A stretch of DNA of 64,000 nucleotides from contig NZ_LNRZ01000003.1 of NCBI RefSeq assembly GCF_001468265.1, forward strand, positions 310,001 to 374,000, in the 5' to 3' direction. The stretch is from Sphingopyxis sp. H050 (GTDB taxonomy: Bacteria; Pseudomonadota; Alphaproteobacteria; Sphingomonadales; Sphingomonadaceae). The number at the start of each line of letters is the position of its first letter. Position 1 is the stretch's first letter. Position numbers and translations under genes: made by a program. This document shows, piece by piece, positions 35,965 to 44,743 of the stretch. Below the pieces are notes generated by a model. That model did not search any database, was not told where the DNA came from, and saw nothing but the letters and a program-made list of their open reading frames with translations.

Positions 35965-36636
35965 TCAACTTTTGTCGGGCGCCGCTTCTGCGGGCACGGC
36001 CAGCCCGTTCTTCAGCATCACCGGCAGCTGGCTGAGCGTGAACAGGAACGACAGCGCGGTGACGCCCCAGACCTTGATCGTCAGCCACAGGTCGAAGCTC
36101 ATCTGCTTCGCCTGAATGAGCTCGTACATGACATGGTTCGCGACCCCGAGCGCGGCGAAGAACAGGCCCCAGTTGCGCGACAGCAGCAGCCAGCCCTTTT
36201 CGGTGACGCCGTTGAGCGCCGACTGGAGCAGATATTTGAGCATCGGCTTCTTTAACCACCAGCCGCCGAGCAGCAGCGCGGCAAAGCCGGCGTAGATGAT
36301 CGTCGGCTTCATCACGATGAAGCGTTCGTCGTGGAACCAGATGGTCAGCGCGCCGAAGCCGATGACGAGCACGCCCGACATCCACAGCATCGGCGAAATC
36401 TTGCCGAGCTTCCACTTCGACACCGCCATCGCGATGACGATCGCGACCATGAAGGCGAGCGTGCCCTTGATCGCGGCCGCGGTCGCCGCGAAAGCGCCGG
36501 TGCCGCCCGAGGCGAATTTATAGGTCAGGAAGAAGATCAGCAGCGGCCCGAAATCGATCGCGAAGTTGAGCCAGCCATGCTTGGCGGGCGGCGGGGCGGG
36601 GACGGGTTCGGGGCCGCCGGGAAGTTGGTCGCTCAT
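35965..36636 (-). CDS. yciB: YciB/IspZ intracellular septation protein A family
   Basis: YciB-type inner-membrane protein, 223 residues, with about five to six helices (LNFAIDFGPLLIFFLTYKFA at the start) and the family words WKLGKISPMLW and LFFAALGVANHVMYE. In enterobacteria YciB affects envelope integrity and septation. The ATG at 36636 overlaps the ftsY stop by four bases, and it is the last gene of the dapF-mtaB-ftsY-yciB set. Confidence 0.93.
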   Translation of the reverse strand: MSDQLPGGPEPVPAPPPAKHGWLNFAIDFGPLLIFFLTYKFASGGTGAFAATAAAIKGTLAFMVAIVIAMAVSKWKLGKISPMLWMSGVLVIGFGALTIWFHDERFIVMKPTIIYAGFAALLLGGWWLKKPMLKYLLQSALNGVTEKGWLLLSRNWGLFFAALGVANHVMYELIQAKQMSFDLWLTIKVWGVTALSFLFTLSQLPVMLKNGLAVPAEAAPDKS

Positions 36637-37559
36637 CTTATGTTTCCGGCAATGATGCCTGCAATTTCGTCGGCGTCGAAGGGGCGGAGGTCGTCGATCG
36701 TCTCGCCGATGCCGATCGCGTGGATGGGAAGCCCGTGGCGCTCGGCCGCGGCGACGAGGACGCCGCCGCGCGCGGTGCCGTCGAGCTTGGTCATGACAAG
36801 CCCGGTGACGCCGGCGACCTCGCGGAACACATCGATCTGCGACAGCGCATTCTGTCCCGTCGTCGCGTCGAGCACCAGCACGACGTCGTGCGGCGCGGCC
36901 GGATTGAGCCGTCCGAGCACGCGCTTGATCTTCTCGAGCTCGTCCATCAGCTCGCGCTTGTTCTGGAGACGGCCCGCGGTGTCGACGATCAGCACGTCGA
37001 TGCCGGTCGCGGTCGCCTTCTTGACCGCGTCGAACACGATCCCCGCCGCGTCGCCGCCTTCGGGGCCGGCCATGATCGGCACGCCGAGCCGTTCGGCCCA
37101 CACCTTCAGCTGCCCGATCGCGGCGGCGCGGAAGGTGTCGCCCGCGACCAGCATCACGCCATAATCCTGTTCCTGGAACAGATGCGCCAGCTTGGCGATG
37201 GTCGTGGTCTTGCCCGACCCGTTGACGCCGATCACCAATATGACCTGCGGGCGCGGAAAGGCGTCGATCTCCAGCGGCTCGGCGACGGGGCGCAGCACGG
37301 CGGCGATTTCCTCTGCCACCACCTTGCGCAGTTCTTCGGTGCCGTTGGCGGCGACGTCGCGGCGCTGGGACAGGCGGTCACGGATGCGCGCGGCCATCGC
37401 GGGACCGAGGTCGGCGGTGATCAGCGCATCCTCGATCCGGTCGAGATCGTCGTCGTCGAGCCGCGACTTGCCGGTCAGCCCCGACAGATTCTCGCCGAGC
37501 CGTTCCGACGTGCGCTTGAGGCCGCCGAGCAGCCGTTCGCTCCAGCTGAGGCCGCTCAT
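36633..37559 (-). CDS. ftsY: Signal recognition particle receptor FtsY
   Basis: SRP receptor GTPase, 308 residues, NG domains only, without the acidic A domain of E. coli FtsY. The G1 motif is GVNGSGKTTTIAKLA, G3 DTAGRLQNKRELMDEL, and TKLDGTARGG follows. The ATG at 37559 (MSGLSWSERLLGGLKRT) overlaps the mtaB stop by four bases. Works with Ffh (gene at 41789-43264) in membrane protein targeting. Confidence 0.97.
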   Translation of the reverse strand: MSGLSWSERLLGGLKRTSERLGENLSGLTGKSRLDDDDLDRIEDALITADLGPAMAARIRDRLSQRRDVAANGTEELRKVVAEEIAAVLRPVAEPLEIDAFPRPQVILVIGVNGSGKTTTIAKLAHLFQEQDYGVMLVAGDTFRAAAIGQLKVWAERLGVPIMAGPEGGDAAGIVFDAVKKATATGIDVLIVDTAGRLQNKRELMDELEKIKRVLGRLNPAAPHDVVLVLDATTGQNALSQIDVFREVAGVTGLVMTKLDGTARGGVLVAAAERHGLPIHAIGIGETIDDLRPFDADEIAGIIAGNIR

Positions 37560-38884
37560 GCCGCGATGCTTTCGGCGATCAGGCGGTCGCCGTCGCGGGC
37601 GGTCAATCGGACGGGGACGATGCTGCCGGGCTCGGCGGGCGCCGTCAGCGCCAGCGCGGCGAAATTCCCGGCATGGCCGGTCCGCCCGTCGCGCTCGACG
37701 AGCATCGACGCGGTGCGGTCGATCTGTGCGTCGAGCCAGCGCTGGCGGCGGACGGCATTGGCCTCGCGCAGCTGCGCGGCGCGCGCGCGGGCGACGCTGC
37801 GGCCGACCTGCGGCATCCGGGCGGCGGGCGTGCCCGCGCGCGGGCTGTAGGGAAAGATATGGCCGAAGACGATGTCGCAATCGTCGATCAGGGCCAGCGA
37901 ATTGGCGAACATTATGTCATCCTCGGTGGGAAATCCGGCGATCAGGTCGGCGCCGATGGCAATCTCGGGGCGGGCCGCTTTCAGGCGATGCGTCAGCGCA
38001 ACCGCCTCCGCCCGGCGGTGGCGGCGCCTCATGCGCGTCAGCACCATATCGTCGCCCGCCTGCAGCGACAGGTGGACGTGCGGCATCACGCGCGCTTCCT
38101 GCGTCAGCAGCGCGAACAGCGCGTCGTCGATCCTGTTCGGGTCGAGCGACGAGAGGCGCAGGCGCTCGACGGGCAGCGTCAGCAACGCTTCGACCAGCGC
38201 CGCGAGGCTGGTGCCGCTGTCGTCGCCGTAGCTTGCAAGATCGACCCCGGTGAGGATGATCTCGCGCTGGCCGTGATTGATGGCGATGCGGGCGCCGTCG
38301 AGCACGGCTTCGATCGTGGCGGAGCGGGCGCTGCCGCGCGCGATCACGGTCGCGCAAAAGGTGCAGCTGTGCGAGCACCCCGTCTGCACGCCCAGGAAGG
38401 CGCGCGCGTGATCGGACCCTGAGAGGGCGGGGGAGTAGGGAGGTGTCGCCTCAATTAAAGCTGTGTTCCCCCGTAAAGCCGTGTTCCCCCGCGAAGGCGG
38501 GGGTCCATCGACCGCCGGTTCCATTTCGAACCCACCGGAGATGGGTCCCCGCCTTCGCGGGGACACGGTGTTTCTGTAACTCTCGACCAGCCCCTTCACG
38601 TCGTTGCGCACCACCCGTGCACCCATCGCCGCAAAGGCCTCGGCTTCCAGTTCTGCCGCACACCCCGTCACGACGACCTCGGCCTCGGGCCGCTCGCGCA
38701 GCGCGCGGCGCACCGCCTGCCGGGCCTGTCGCACCGCCTCGTCGGTCACGGCGCAGCTGTTGAAAACGATCGTGTCGCGCCCGCCCGCCGCCTCCACGGC
38801 CGCGCGAACCGCTTCGCCCTCGGCGATGTTCAGCCGGCAACCGAAATTGACGACCTCTTGCCGGTCGGCGATGGCAATGCTCAT
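37556..38884 (-). CDS. mtaB: tRNA threonylcarbamoyladenosine methylthiotransferase MtaB
   Basis: Radical-SAM methylthiotransferase, 442 residues, adding a methylthio group to t6A37 of tRNA. The UPF0004 domain cysteines are Cys16 (FGCRLN), Cys44 (NSCAV) and Cys75 (TGCAAE); the radical-SAM cluster CSHSCTFC is at 170-177. Residues about 105-145 (NTVSPRRRGPISGGFEMEPA and following) have no counterpart in the family and are encoded by a palindromic repeat read in frame, between the two domains. The gene overlaps dapF and ftsY by four bases each. Confidence 0.94.
   Translation of the reverse strand: MSIAIADRQEVVNFGCRLNIAEGEAVRAAVEAAGGRDTIVFNSCAVTDEAVRQARQAVRRALRERPEAEVVVTGCAAELEAEAFAAMGARVVRNDVKGLVESYRNTVSPRRRGPISGGFEMEPAVDGPPPSRGNTALRGNTALIEATPPYSPALSGSDHARAFLGVQTGCSHSCTFCATVIARGSARSATIEAVLDGARIAINHGQREIILTGVDLASYGDDSGTSLAALVEALLTLPVERLRLSSLDPNRIDDALFALLTQEARVMPHVHLSLQAGDDMVLTRMRRRHRRAEAVALTHRLKAARPEIAIGADLIAGFPTEDDIMFANSLALIDDCDIVFGHIFPYSPRAGTPAARMPQVGRSVARARAAQLREANAVRRQRWLDAQIDRTASMLVERDGRTGHAGNFAALALTAPAEPGSIVPVRLTARDGDRLIAESIAA
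38461..38568. repeat. Palindromic repeat inserted in frame within mtaB
   Basis: Arms at 38479-38507 (CCGTGTTCCCCCGCGAAGGC..) and 38542-38568 (..GCCTTCGCGGGGACACGG) are reverse complements of the same family as 18516-18607 and 44568-44648. A partial extra unit (GTGTTCCCCCG) precedes them at 38463. The whole insertion adds about 40 codons without a stop or frameshift. Confidence 0.9.
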
Positions 38885-39687
38885 CCGAAGCGCGTCCAGT
38901 CGGTCTCGCCGTCATACACGCGCGTTGCCGCCCCGCTCATCACGATCGGCTCGCCGGGCGCCCAGCGGATGATCAGGTCGCCGCCGGGCAGCGACACGGT
39001 GACCGGCGACTTGACCAGTCCTGCGCGAATCGCCGCGACCGCGGTGGCGCACGCGCCGGTGCCGCACGCCTGCGTCAGGCCGACGCCGCGTTCCCAGACG
39101 CGGAGCTGGAGCTGGTTCTCGCCGTCGAGGCTCGCGACATTGACGTTGACGCGCTCGGGGAACAGCGGGTCGGTCTCGATCCGCGGGCCGAGCTCGTCGA
39201 GCGCGACCGCATCGGCCTCGGGCACGAAGAAGATGATGTGCGGATTGCCGACATTGACCGCGGCGCCACGTTCCAGCTCGTCCCACGCGACGGGCATGTC
39301 GCGCGTGTCCATCGGCATCGCGAGCGGGATATGCTCCCAGTCGAACACGGGCTCGCCGAGCACGACTTCGGCGCCACCGTCGGCCGGCGTGACGCGCAGC
39401 ATGCCGCCCAGCGTCTCGATCACCGACGGTTCGCCGAGCAGCGTCGCGACGCAGCGGGTCGCGTTGCCGCATGCCTCGACCTCGCCGCCGTCGGCGTTGA
39501 AGATGCGCATCTTCACATCGGCCTTGGTCGAGGGTTCGAGCAGAATCAGCTGGTCGCAGCCGATGCCGTGACGCCGGTCGGCAATCGCATGCGCGCGCGC
39601 CGGCGTCATCTCGACGGCAGCCACGCGCGCGTCGATGACGACGAAGTCGTTGCCGAGGCCGTGCATCTTGGTGAAGCGGTCCGCCAT
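38881..39687 (-). CDS. dapF: Diaminopimelate epimerase
   Basis: DapF, 268 residues, converts LL- to meso-diaminopimelate for lysine and peptidoglycan. The two catalytic cysteines are in GGEVEACGNATRC and GLTQACGTGACATA. It starts MADRFTKMHGLGNDFVVID, the classic N-terminus. First gene of an operon whose members overlap by four bases. Confidence 0.97.
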   Translation of the reverse strand: MADRFTKMHGLGNDFVVIDARVAAVEMTPARAHAIADRRHGIGCDQLILLEPSTKADVKMRIFNADGGEVEACGNATRCVATLLGEPSVIETLGGMLRVTPADGGAEVVLGEPVFDWEHIPLAMPMDTRDMPVAWDELERGAAVNVGNPHIIFFVPEADAVALDELGPRIETDPLFPERVNVNVASLDGENQLQLRVWERGVGLTQACGTGACATAVAAIRAGLVKSPVTVSLPGGDLIIRWAPGEPIVMSGAATRVYDGETDWTRFG

Positions 39688-39738
39688 AGCTCGCGCATGT
39701 AAGGGGGCGCGGCGGCGAAGTCTAGCGAGGCATGGACC

Positions 39739-39904
39739 GGTCCCCCTTGACGGGGGAAGGATACGCAGTCTGGCGGCTAGGCGGAGTTGGATGGCGGTGA
39801 GGGCGCGTCACGGCGCCGTCGGTCCGGGTCAAGAACGAACCCCCTCGGCAGCGACCACCAGCACGCCGGCAGCTCGCGCTGCCTCCCCGATAAACAGGGA
39901 GGGG
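39739..39904. repeat. Intergenic repeat pair
   Basis: Short palindromes TCCCCCTTGACGGGGGAAGG (39741) and CCTCCCCGATAAACAGGGAG (39882) bracket a gene-free stretch between the GGDEF-EAL gene end and dapF. The left one matches the family at 31155-31325. Confidence 0.7.
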
Positions 39905-39908
39905 AATC

Positions 39909-41540
39909 TTACGCCGTCTTGCGCAGCGGCTCGTCTTCGCTGGTGTCCGGTCCCACCGGGGGCAACAGCGGCGCGCGCAGCAGGCCGCGCTCGGCGAGCA
40001 GACGTGCGGTGTCGTCGGCCGAAGCGGCGCGCCCATAATACCAGCCCTGTCCTTTCGAACAGCCGAGGCGGGTAAGCTCGATCGCGGTCGCCTCGTCCTC
40101 GACGCCTTCGGCGGTGATCGGCATCGCCAGGCTTTCGCCGAGGCGCACGATCGCGACGACGATCGCCTGCGCATCGGCGCTGCCTCGCATCGCGGCGATG
40201 AAGCTGCGGTCGATCTTGATGCGGTCGAAGGGCAGCGCGCGCAGGTGCGACAGCGACGAGTAGCCGGTGCCGAAATCGTCGAGGCTCAGCGACACACCCT
40301 GATTCTTGAGGCTGGTGACGATCGAGCGGACGAGCGGCAGATTCTCGAACAGCGAGCTTTCGGTGATCTCGACCTCCAGCTGGTGCGCGGGGAAGCCGGT
40401 TTCGACGAGCAGCTTGGTGAGCTTCTGGCTGAACCAGGGATCCTTCAGCTGCTGCGGCGAGATGTTGACGGCGAGCACGATCGACGGGTCCCAGCCCTTG
40501 GCGATCTCCATCGCCTCGCGGATGACCTGCAGCGACAGCTCGCCGATCAAGCCGCTTTCCTCGGCGACCGGGATGAAGCGCTCGGGCGGGATCAGGCCGT
40601 ACTCGGGCGACTCCCAGCGCATCAGCATCTCGAAGCCGAGCAGGCGGCCGCTGGCGATGTCGACCTGCGGTTCGAAATGGGGAATGAACTCGCCGCGCGG
40701 CATGCCGTCGCGGATGCCGGTCTCGATCTGGTTGCGGACCTGGACCGCCATTTCCATGCCGTGTTCGAACCAGATGTGGCGGTTCCGGCCCTCGTCCTTG
40801 CAATGATACATGGCGATGTCGGCCTGGCGGACCATCGTCTCCATCGTCATGCTCGCGTCATTGGCCATCGCGATGCCCAGTGAGGCGCCGATGCGGATCT
40901 GCTGGGCGTCATGCGCCACCGTCGCTTCTAGCTCGGAGACGAGCCCCGCCGCGAGCGCGTCGATATTGGCGCGCGCCGAGGGTTCATAGGTCATCATCGC
41001 GACGAACTCGTCGCCGCCGAGGCGCGCCTTGGTCGCGTTGGGCGGCAGCACGGCGCTGATGCGCTCGGCTGCGACCTGCAGCACGCGGTCGCCGGCGGCA
41101 TGGCCGTGGATGTCGTTGACGGTCTTGAAATGATCGAGGTCGAGCAGGAACAGCGCGACGTTGCGCTTGTCTACCGCAGCCGCCGCGATCATCTGCTGGC
41201 CCTTCGACAGCAGGGCGCGGCGGTTGAGAAAGCCGGTCAGCGGATCGGTGTCGGCCAGATAGCGCGCCCGATGCTCGGCCTCGGTGCGCTCGCGGATTTC
41301 GCGGTTGAGGTCCTCGTAGCGGCGCCAGCCGAACAGGATCAGCGCGATGTTCAGGATCAGCGCCGCCGACAGCACCTTGTCGGGGCCGCCGCCGAGGCCG
41401 ACCAACGTGCGCACGACGGCTTGCATCACGGTGCCGCCGGTGCCGACGAACAGCAGGATCGCGGCGACGACGATGCCGCCGGCGATCACGTCGCGCTTGG
41501 CGTCCTCGCTCCGGTTGCGCGGCTTCGGCTCTACCATCAT
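39909..41540 (-). CDS. GGDEF-EAL cyclic-di-GMP protein with two membrane helices
   Basis: A 543-residue protein. Two N-terminal membrane helices (about 19-42 and 57-74) are followed by a GGDEF domain with intact RLGGDEFVAM and an EAL domain in which the EAL triad reads EML (GFEMLMRW). Other EAL residues are present: LAVNISPQQL, VEITESSLFEN, LDDFGTGYSSL, KIDRSFI and AEGVED, so phosphodiesterase activity is still likely. No signal-sensing domain is seen besides the membrane part. The start could also be the adjacent ATG at 41537. Confidence 0.93.
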   Translation of the reverse strand: MMVEPKPRNRSEDAKRDVIAGGIVVAAILLFVGTGGTVMQAVVRTLVGLGGGPDKVLSAALILNIALILFGWRRYEDLNREIRERTEAEHRARYLADTDPLTGFLNRRALLSKGQQMIAAAAVDKRNVALFLLDLDHFKTVNDIHGHAAGDRVLQVAAERISAVLPPNATKARLGGDEFVAMMTYEPSARANIDALAAGLVSELEATVAHDAQQIRIGASLGIAMANDASMTMETMVRQADIAMYHCKDEGRNRHIWFEHGMEMAVQVRNQIETGIRDGMPRGEFIPHFEPQVDIASGRLLGFEMLMRWESPEYGLIPPERFIPVAEESGLIGELSLQVIREAMEIAKGWDPSIVLAVNISPQQLKDPWFSQKLTKLLVETGFPAHQLEVEITESSLFENLPLVRSIVTSLKNQGVSLSLDDFGTGYSSLSHLRALPFDRIKIDRSFIAAMRGSADAQAIVVAIVRLGESLAMPITAEGVEDEATAIELTRLGCSKGQGWYYGRAASADDTARLLAERGLLRAPLLPPVGPDTSEDEPLRKTA

Positions 41541-41788
41541 AGTCAGTTATTCCCCACCATCGGGTCCGTTATGGCGGCCAGCGGTGAAATTTGCGTTAAG
41601 TGGCGTGCGAGGCCGCGCTTGCGTTTCCGCCCGTTTTTGCGTAATGGCGCGGCGTCCGGAGGCATTTTGCCGCCGGGTGACATCGACATCCGCGACGGAA
41701 AACACTGTCCACGGATACCGCTGGTTGGCGAGGTTTCGCTCACCGGCGTGTTTTGCGTTGCGGTCGTCAGAAGGGACTTTTTAGGCGC

Positions 41789-43264
41789 ATGTTCGACAGT
41801 CTGAGCAATCGGCTTGGCGATGTTTTCGGGAAGCTCCGCGGCCGCGGTGCGCTGACCGAGGCCGACGTGCGCGCGGCAATGCGCGAAGTGCGAATCGCCC
41901 TGCTCGAGGCCGACGTCGCGCTGCCCGTCGTGCGCAGCTTCGTCGATCAGGTGACGGAGCTCGCGATCGGCCAGAATGTCCTGCGCTCGGTTACGCCGGG
42001 GCAGCAGGTGGTCAAGATCGTCAGCGACGCGCTGACCGAAATGCTCGGCGCCGAAACCGCCGAGCTCGACCTTGCCGTCACGCCCCCCGCGATCATCATG
42101 ATGGTCGGCCTGCAGGGCTCGGGCAAGACGACGACAACCGCGAAGATCGCGAAGCGGCTCAAGGAAAAAGAGCGCAAGAAGGTGCTGATGGCGTCGCTCG
42201 ACGTCAACCGCCCCGCCGCGCAGGAACAGCTCGCCGTCCTCGGCAGCCAGATCGACGTTGCGACGCTGCCGATCGTCGCTGGCCAGCAGCCGGTCGAGAT
42301 CGCGCAGCGCGCGCTGCAGGCCGCGAAGCTGCAGGGCTATGACGTCCTGATGCTCGACACCGCGGGCCGCCTCCACGTCGACCAGCAGCTGATGGACGAG
42401 ATGCAGGCGGTGTCGCGCGCGGCGAACCCGGCCGAGACCTTGCTCGTCGTCGACAGCCTGACCGGCCAGGACGCGGTGCAGGTCGCGCAGCGCTTCACCG
42501 AACAGGTGCCGCTCACCGGTGTCGTGCTGACCCGCATGGACGGCGATGCGCGCGGCGGCGCCGCGCTGTCGATGCGCGCCGTCACCGGCAAGCCGATCAA
42601 ATTCGCGGGCACGGGCGAAAAGCTCGACGGGCTCGAACTCTTCCAGCCCTCGCGCATCGCGGGCCGCATCCTCGGCATGGGCGATGTCGTCAGCCTCGTC
42701 GAACGCGCCGCCGAGACGATCCAGGCCGAAGAGGCCGAGGCGATGGCGGCGAAGATGGCCAAGGGCCAGTTCGACCTCAACGACCTGCGCACCCAGCTGA
42801 ACCAGATGCGCCGCATGGGCGGCCTCGGCGCCCTCGCCGGCATGATCCCCGGGCTCAAGAAGGCGCAGGCGGCGATGGCCGACAGCGGCGCCAACGACAA
42901 GATGCTGATCCACTTCGACGCGATCATGAGCTCGATGACGCCGAAGGAACGCGCGAAGCCCGAAATCCTGACCGCGAAGCGCAAGATCCGCATCGCCAAC
43001 GGGTCGGGCACGACGGTGCAGCAGGTGAACCGGGTGCTGAAGATGCACCAGGAAATGTCCACCGCGATGAAGAAGATCCGCAAGATGGGCGGCCTCAAGG
43101 GGCTCGGCGCGCTGTTCGGCAAGGGCGGCATTCCCGGCATGGGCGGCCGCGGAATGGGTGGCGGAGGTGGCGGTCTTGGCGGCGGCGGCCTCGGCGGGCT
43201 GCCCGGGCTCGGCGGCGGGGCGATCCCGCCCGACCTCGCCAATCTGATCAACAAGAAAAAATGA
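41789..43264 (+). CDS. ffh: Signal recognition particle protein Ffh
   Basis: SRP54 homologue, 491 residues. N domain MFDSLSNRLGDVFGKLRG; GTPase with GLQGSGKTTTTAKIA, DTAGRLHVDQQLMDEM and TRMDGDARGG; M domain with the RNA-binding GSGTTVQQVNRVLKMH region; and a glycine-rich C-terminal end (GMGGGGGGLGGGGLGG). Works with FtsY. First gene of the ffh-rpsP-rimM group. Confidence 0.97.
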   Translation: MFDSLSNRLGDVFGKLRGRGALTEADVRAAMREVRIALLEADVALPVVRSFVDQVTELAIGQNVLRSVTPGQQVVKIVSDALTEMLGAETAELDLAVTPPAIIMMVGLQGSGKTTTTAKIAKRLKEKERKKVLMASLDVNRPAAQEQLAVLGSQIDVATLPIVAGQQPVEIAQRALQAAKLQGYDVLMLDTAGRLHVDQQLMDEMQAVSRAANPAETLLVVDSLTGQDAVQVAQRFTEQVPLTGVVLTRMDGDARGGAALSMRAVTGKPIKFAGTGEKLDGLELFQPSRIAGRILGMGDVVSLVERAAETIQAEEAEAMAAKMAKGQFDLNDLRTQLNQMRRMGGLGALAGMIPGLKKAQAAMADSGANDKMLIHFDAIMSSMTPKERAKPEILTAKRKIRIANGSGTTVQQVNRVLKMHQEMSTAMKKIRKMGGLKGLGALFGKGGIPGMGGRGMGGGGGGLGGGGLGGLPGLGGGAIPPDLANLINKKK

Positions 43265-43277
43265 CGGTCCCGACAGG

Positions 43278-43306
43278 CCGTCATCCCGGCGAAGGCCGGG
43301 ATCCAG
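43278..43306. repeat. Single palindromic repeat / possible ffh terminator
   Basis: ATCCCGGC GAAG GCCGGGAT, an 8-bp hairpin in the widely dispersed GTCATCCCGGCGAAGGCCGG word, lies 14 bases past the ffh stop. No U-run follows, so any terminator effect would be weak. Confidence 0.75.
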
Positions 43307-43357
43307 TGAATACCGAAACCGAAGTTTGAATTTGAATTAGAAAGAAGGACTTACATC

Positions 43358-44017
43358 ATGGCTACCTCCATTCGCCTTTCGCGCGGCGGCTCGAAAAAGC
43401 GCCCCTATTACAAGATCGTCGTCGCCGACTCGCGCAGCCCGCGCGACGGCCGCTTCATCGAGCGTCTCGGCAGCTACAACCCGCTGCTCGCCAAGGACAA
43501 TCCGGAGCGCGTGAAGCTCGACACCGAGCGCGCGGCGCACTGGCTGAGCGTCGGCGCGCAGCCGACCGACCGCGTCGCCCGCTTCCTCGACGCCGCCGGC
43601 GTCAAGGAACGCGCCGCCCGCAACAACCCGAACAAGGGTGTCCCCGGCGAAAAGGCCAAGGAACGCGCCGAAGAGAAGGCCCAGAAGCTGGCCGACGCCG
43701 AGGAAGCCAAGGCCGCCGCGGCCGCCGCTCCGGCCCCCGAGCCTGAAGCCGCCGCCGAAGAGGTCGTGGCCGAGGAAGCGCCTGCCGCCGAAGAAGCTGC
43801 CGCTCCCGAAGCCGCTGAATCGGACTCGACCGGTTCGGTGAAGAGCGAAGCGACCGCCGAAGCCGTCGCCGACGCCGTCGCCGACGAAACCCCGGCCGAT
43901 GCGACCGCCGACGACGCGACCGCGATGGCCGAACAGGCGGCCGAAGGCGGCCCGGCCGAAGCCGCTGCCGAAGAAGCGCCCGCTGAAGAAGCCGGCGAAG
44001 AAAAGGCCGAAGGCTAA
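43358..44017 (+). CDS. rpsP: 30S ribosomal protein S16 with a long acidic tail
   Basis: Ribosomal protein S16. The normal domain is at the N-terminus ([20 protein letters not shown] to ..[10 protein letters not shown], about 80 residues). It is followed by an unusual tail of about 130 residues: first a charged helical part ([18 protein letters not shown]), then Ala/Glu/Pro low complexity to the end. Total 219 residues, against about 80 in E. coli. Alphaproteobacterial S16 proteins are often extended, but this is long. The tail is strongly acidic. Confidence 0.97.
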   Translation: MATSIRLSRGGSKKRPYYKIVVADSRSPRDGRFIERLGSYNPLLAKDNPERVKLDTERAAHWLSVGAQPTDRVARFLDAAGVKERAARNNPNKGVPGEKAKERAEEKAQKLADAEEAKAAAAAAPAPEPEAAAEEVVAEEAPAAEEAAAPEAAESDSTGSVKSEATAEAVADAVADETPADATADDATAMAEQAAEGGPAEAAAEEAPAEEAGEEKAEG

Positions 44018-44020
44018 GCC

Positions 44021-44530
44021 TTGGCCGACGCATCGCGCCCCGTCACCCTCGCCGCCATCGCCGGCGCGCATGGGGTGCGGGGCGAGGTGCGCCTCAAACT
44101 GTTCGGCGAAGGCGCGGAAGCTCTCCGCGCCTTTTCCGTTTTTCATGCCGGAGAGCGCAAGCTCACGCTGAAATCGGTACGCCCCGCCAATCAGGGCGCG
44201 GTCGCGACCTTCGCCGAAATCACCGACCGCAGCGCCGCCGAGGCCTTGCGCGGCGCCGTCCTCACCGTCCCGCGCTCGGCGCTGCCGCCGCTTGCCGATG
44301 GCGAATATTATCATCACGATCTGATCGGGCTGCCGTGCGTTTCGACCGACGGCGCCGCGATCGGCCACGTCGCCGCCGTAGAGAATTTCGGCGCGGGCGA
44401 TATCCTCGAAATCGAGAAGCCGGCCGAACCGGGCAAGAAGCCCGGCCGCTTCATGGTGCCGATGAACGCGCAGGCGGTTCCGGCATGGACCGACGAAGGC
44501 GTGACCGTGAACGCGGCGTTCGTCGAGTAA
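44021..44530 (+). CDS. rimM: Ribosome maturation factor RimM, TTG start
   Basis: RimM, 169 residues, helps assemble the head of the 30S subunit and binds S19. The N-terminal RimM domain (LAAIAGAHGVRGEVRLKLFG) and the PRC barrel with DLIGLPCVSTDG and VPMNAQAVPAWTDEG are present. The start is TTG at 44021, three bases past the rpsP stop; no ATG nearby gives a full domain, so the TTG is accepted. Confidence 0.93.
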   Translation: MADASRPVTLAAIAGAHGVRGEVRLKLFGEGAEALRAFSVFHAGERKLTLKSVRPANQGAVATFAEITDRSAAEALRGAVLTVPRSALPPLADGEYYHHDLIGLPCVSTDGAAIGHVAAVENFGAGDILEIEKPAEPGKKPGRFMVPMNAQAVPAWTDEGVTVNAAFVE

Positions 44531-44567
44531 CGACGGCTTCGGGGTGGAGAGCGGACGTTAAAATAGT

Positions 44568-44648
44568 CCGTTGCCCCCGCGAAGGCGGGGGCCGTAGTCG
44601 GCCTTGCGCAACGGCTCCAGCGGCCCCCGTCTTCGCGGGGGGCGACGG
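44568..44648. repeat. Paired palindromic repeat (CCCGCGAAGGCGGGGG family)
   Basis: Arms CCGTTGCCCCCGCGAAGGCG.. (44568) and ..GTCTTCGCGGGGGGCGACGG (to 44648) form an inverted pair of the family also found at 18516-18607 and within mtaB. It lies after rimM and probably ends the rpsP-rimM transcript (inference). Confidence 0.85.
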
Positions 44649-44743
44649 CAACTACCGCTCGTCTCCACAGACCAGCCCTTCATCGCCGATTGTCCCCGGC
44701 TCCCGGCGCTGTTAGCCTGACGGCGATTGGCAGTGGAGGGACT

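Noticed and set aside
40620..40660. EAL triad reads EML, suggesting a dead phosphodiesterase
   Set aside because: The glutamate itself is retained and the other catalytic residues are present; EVL/EML variants are often active, so no claim of degeneracy is made.
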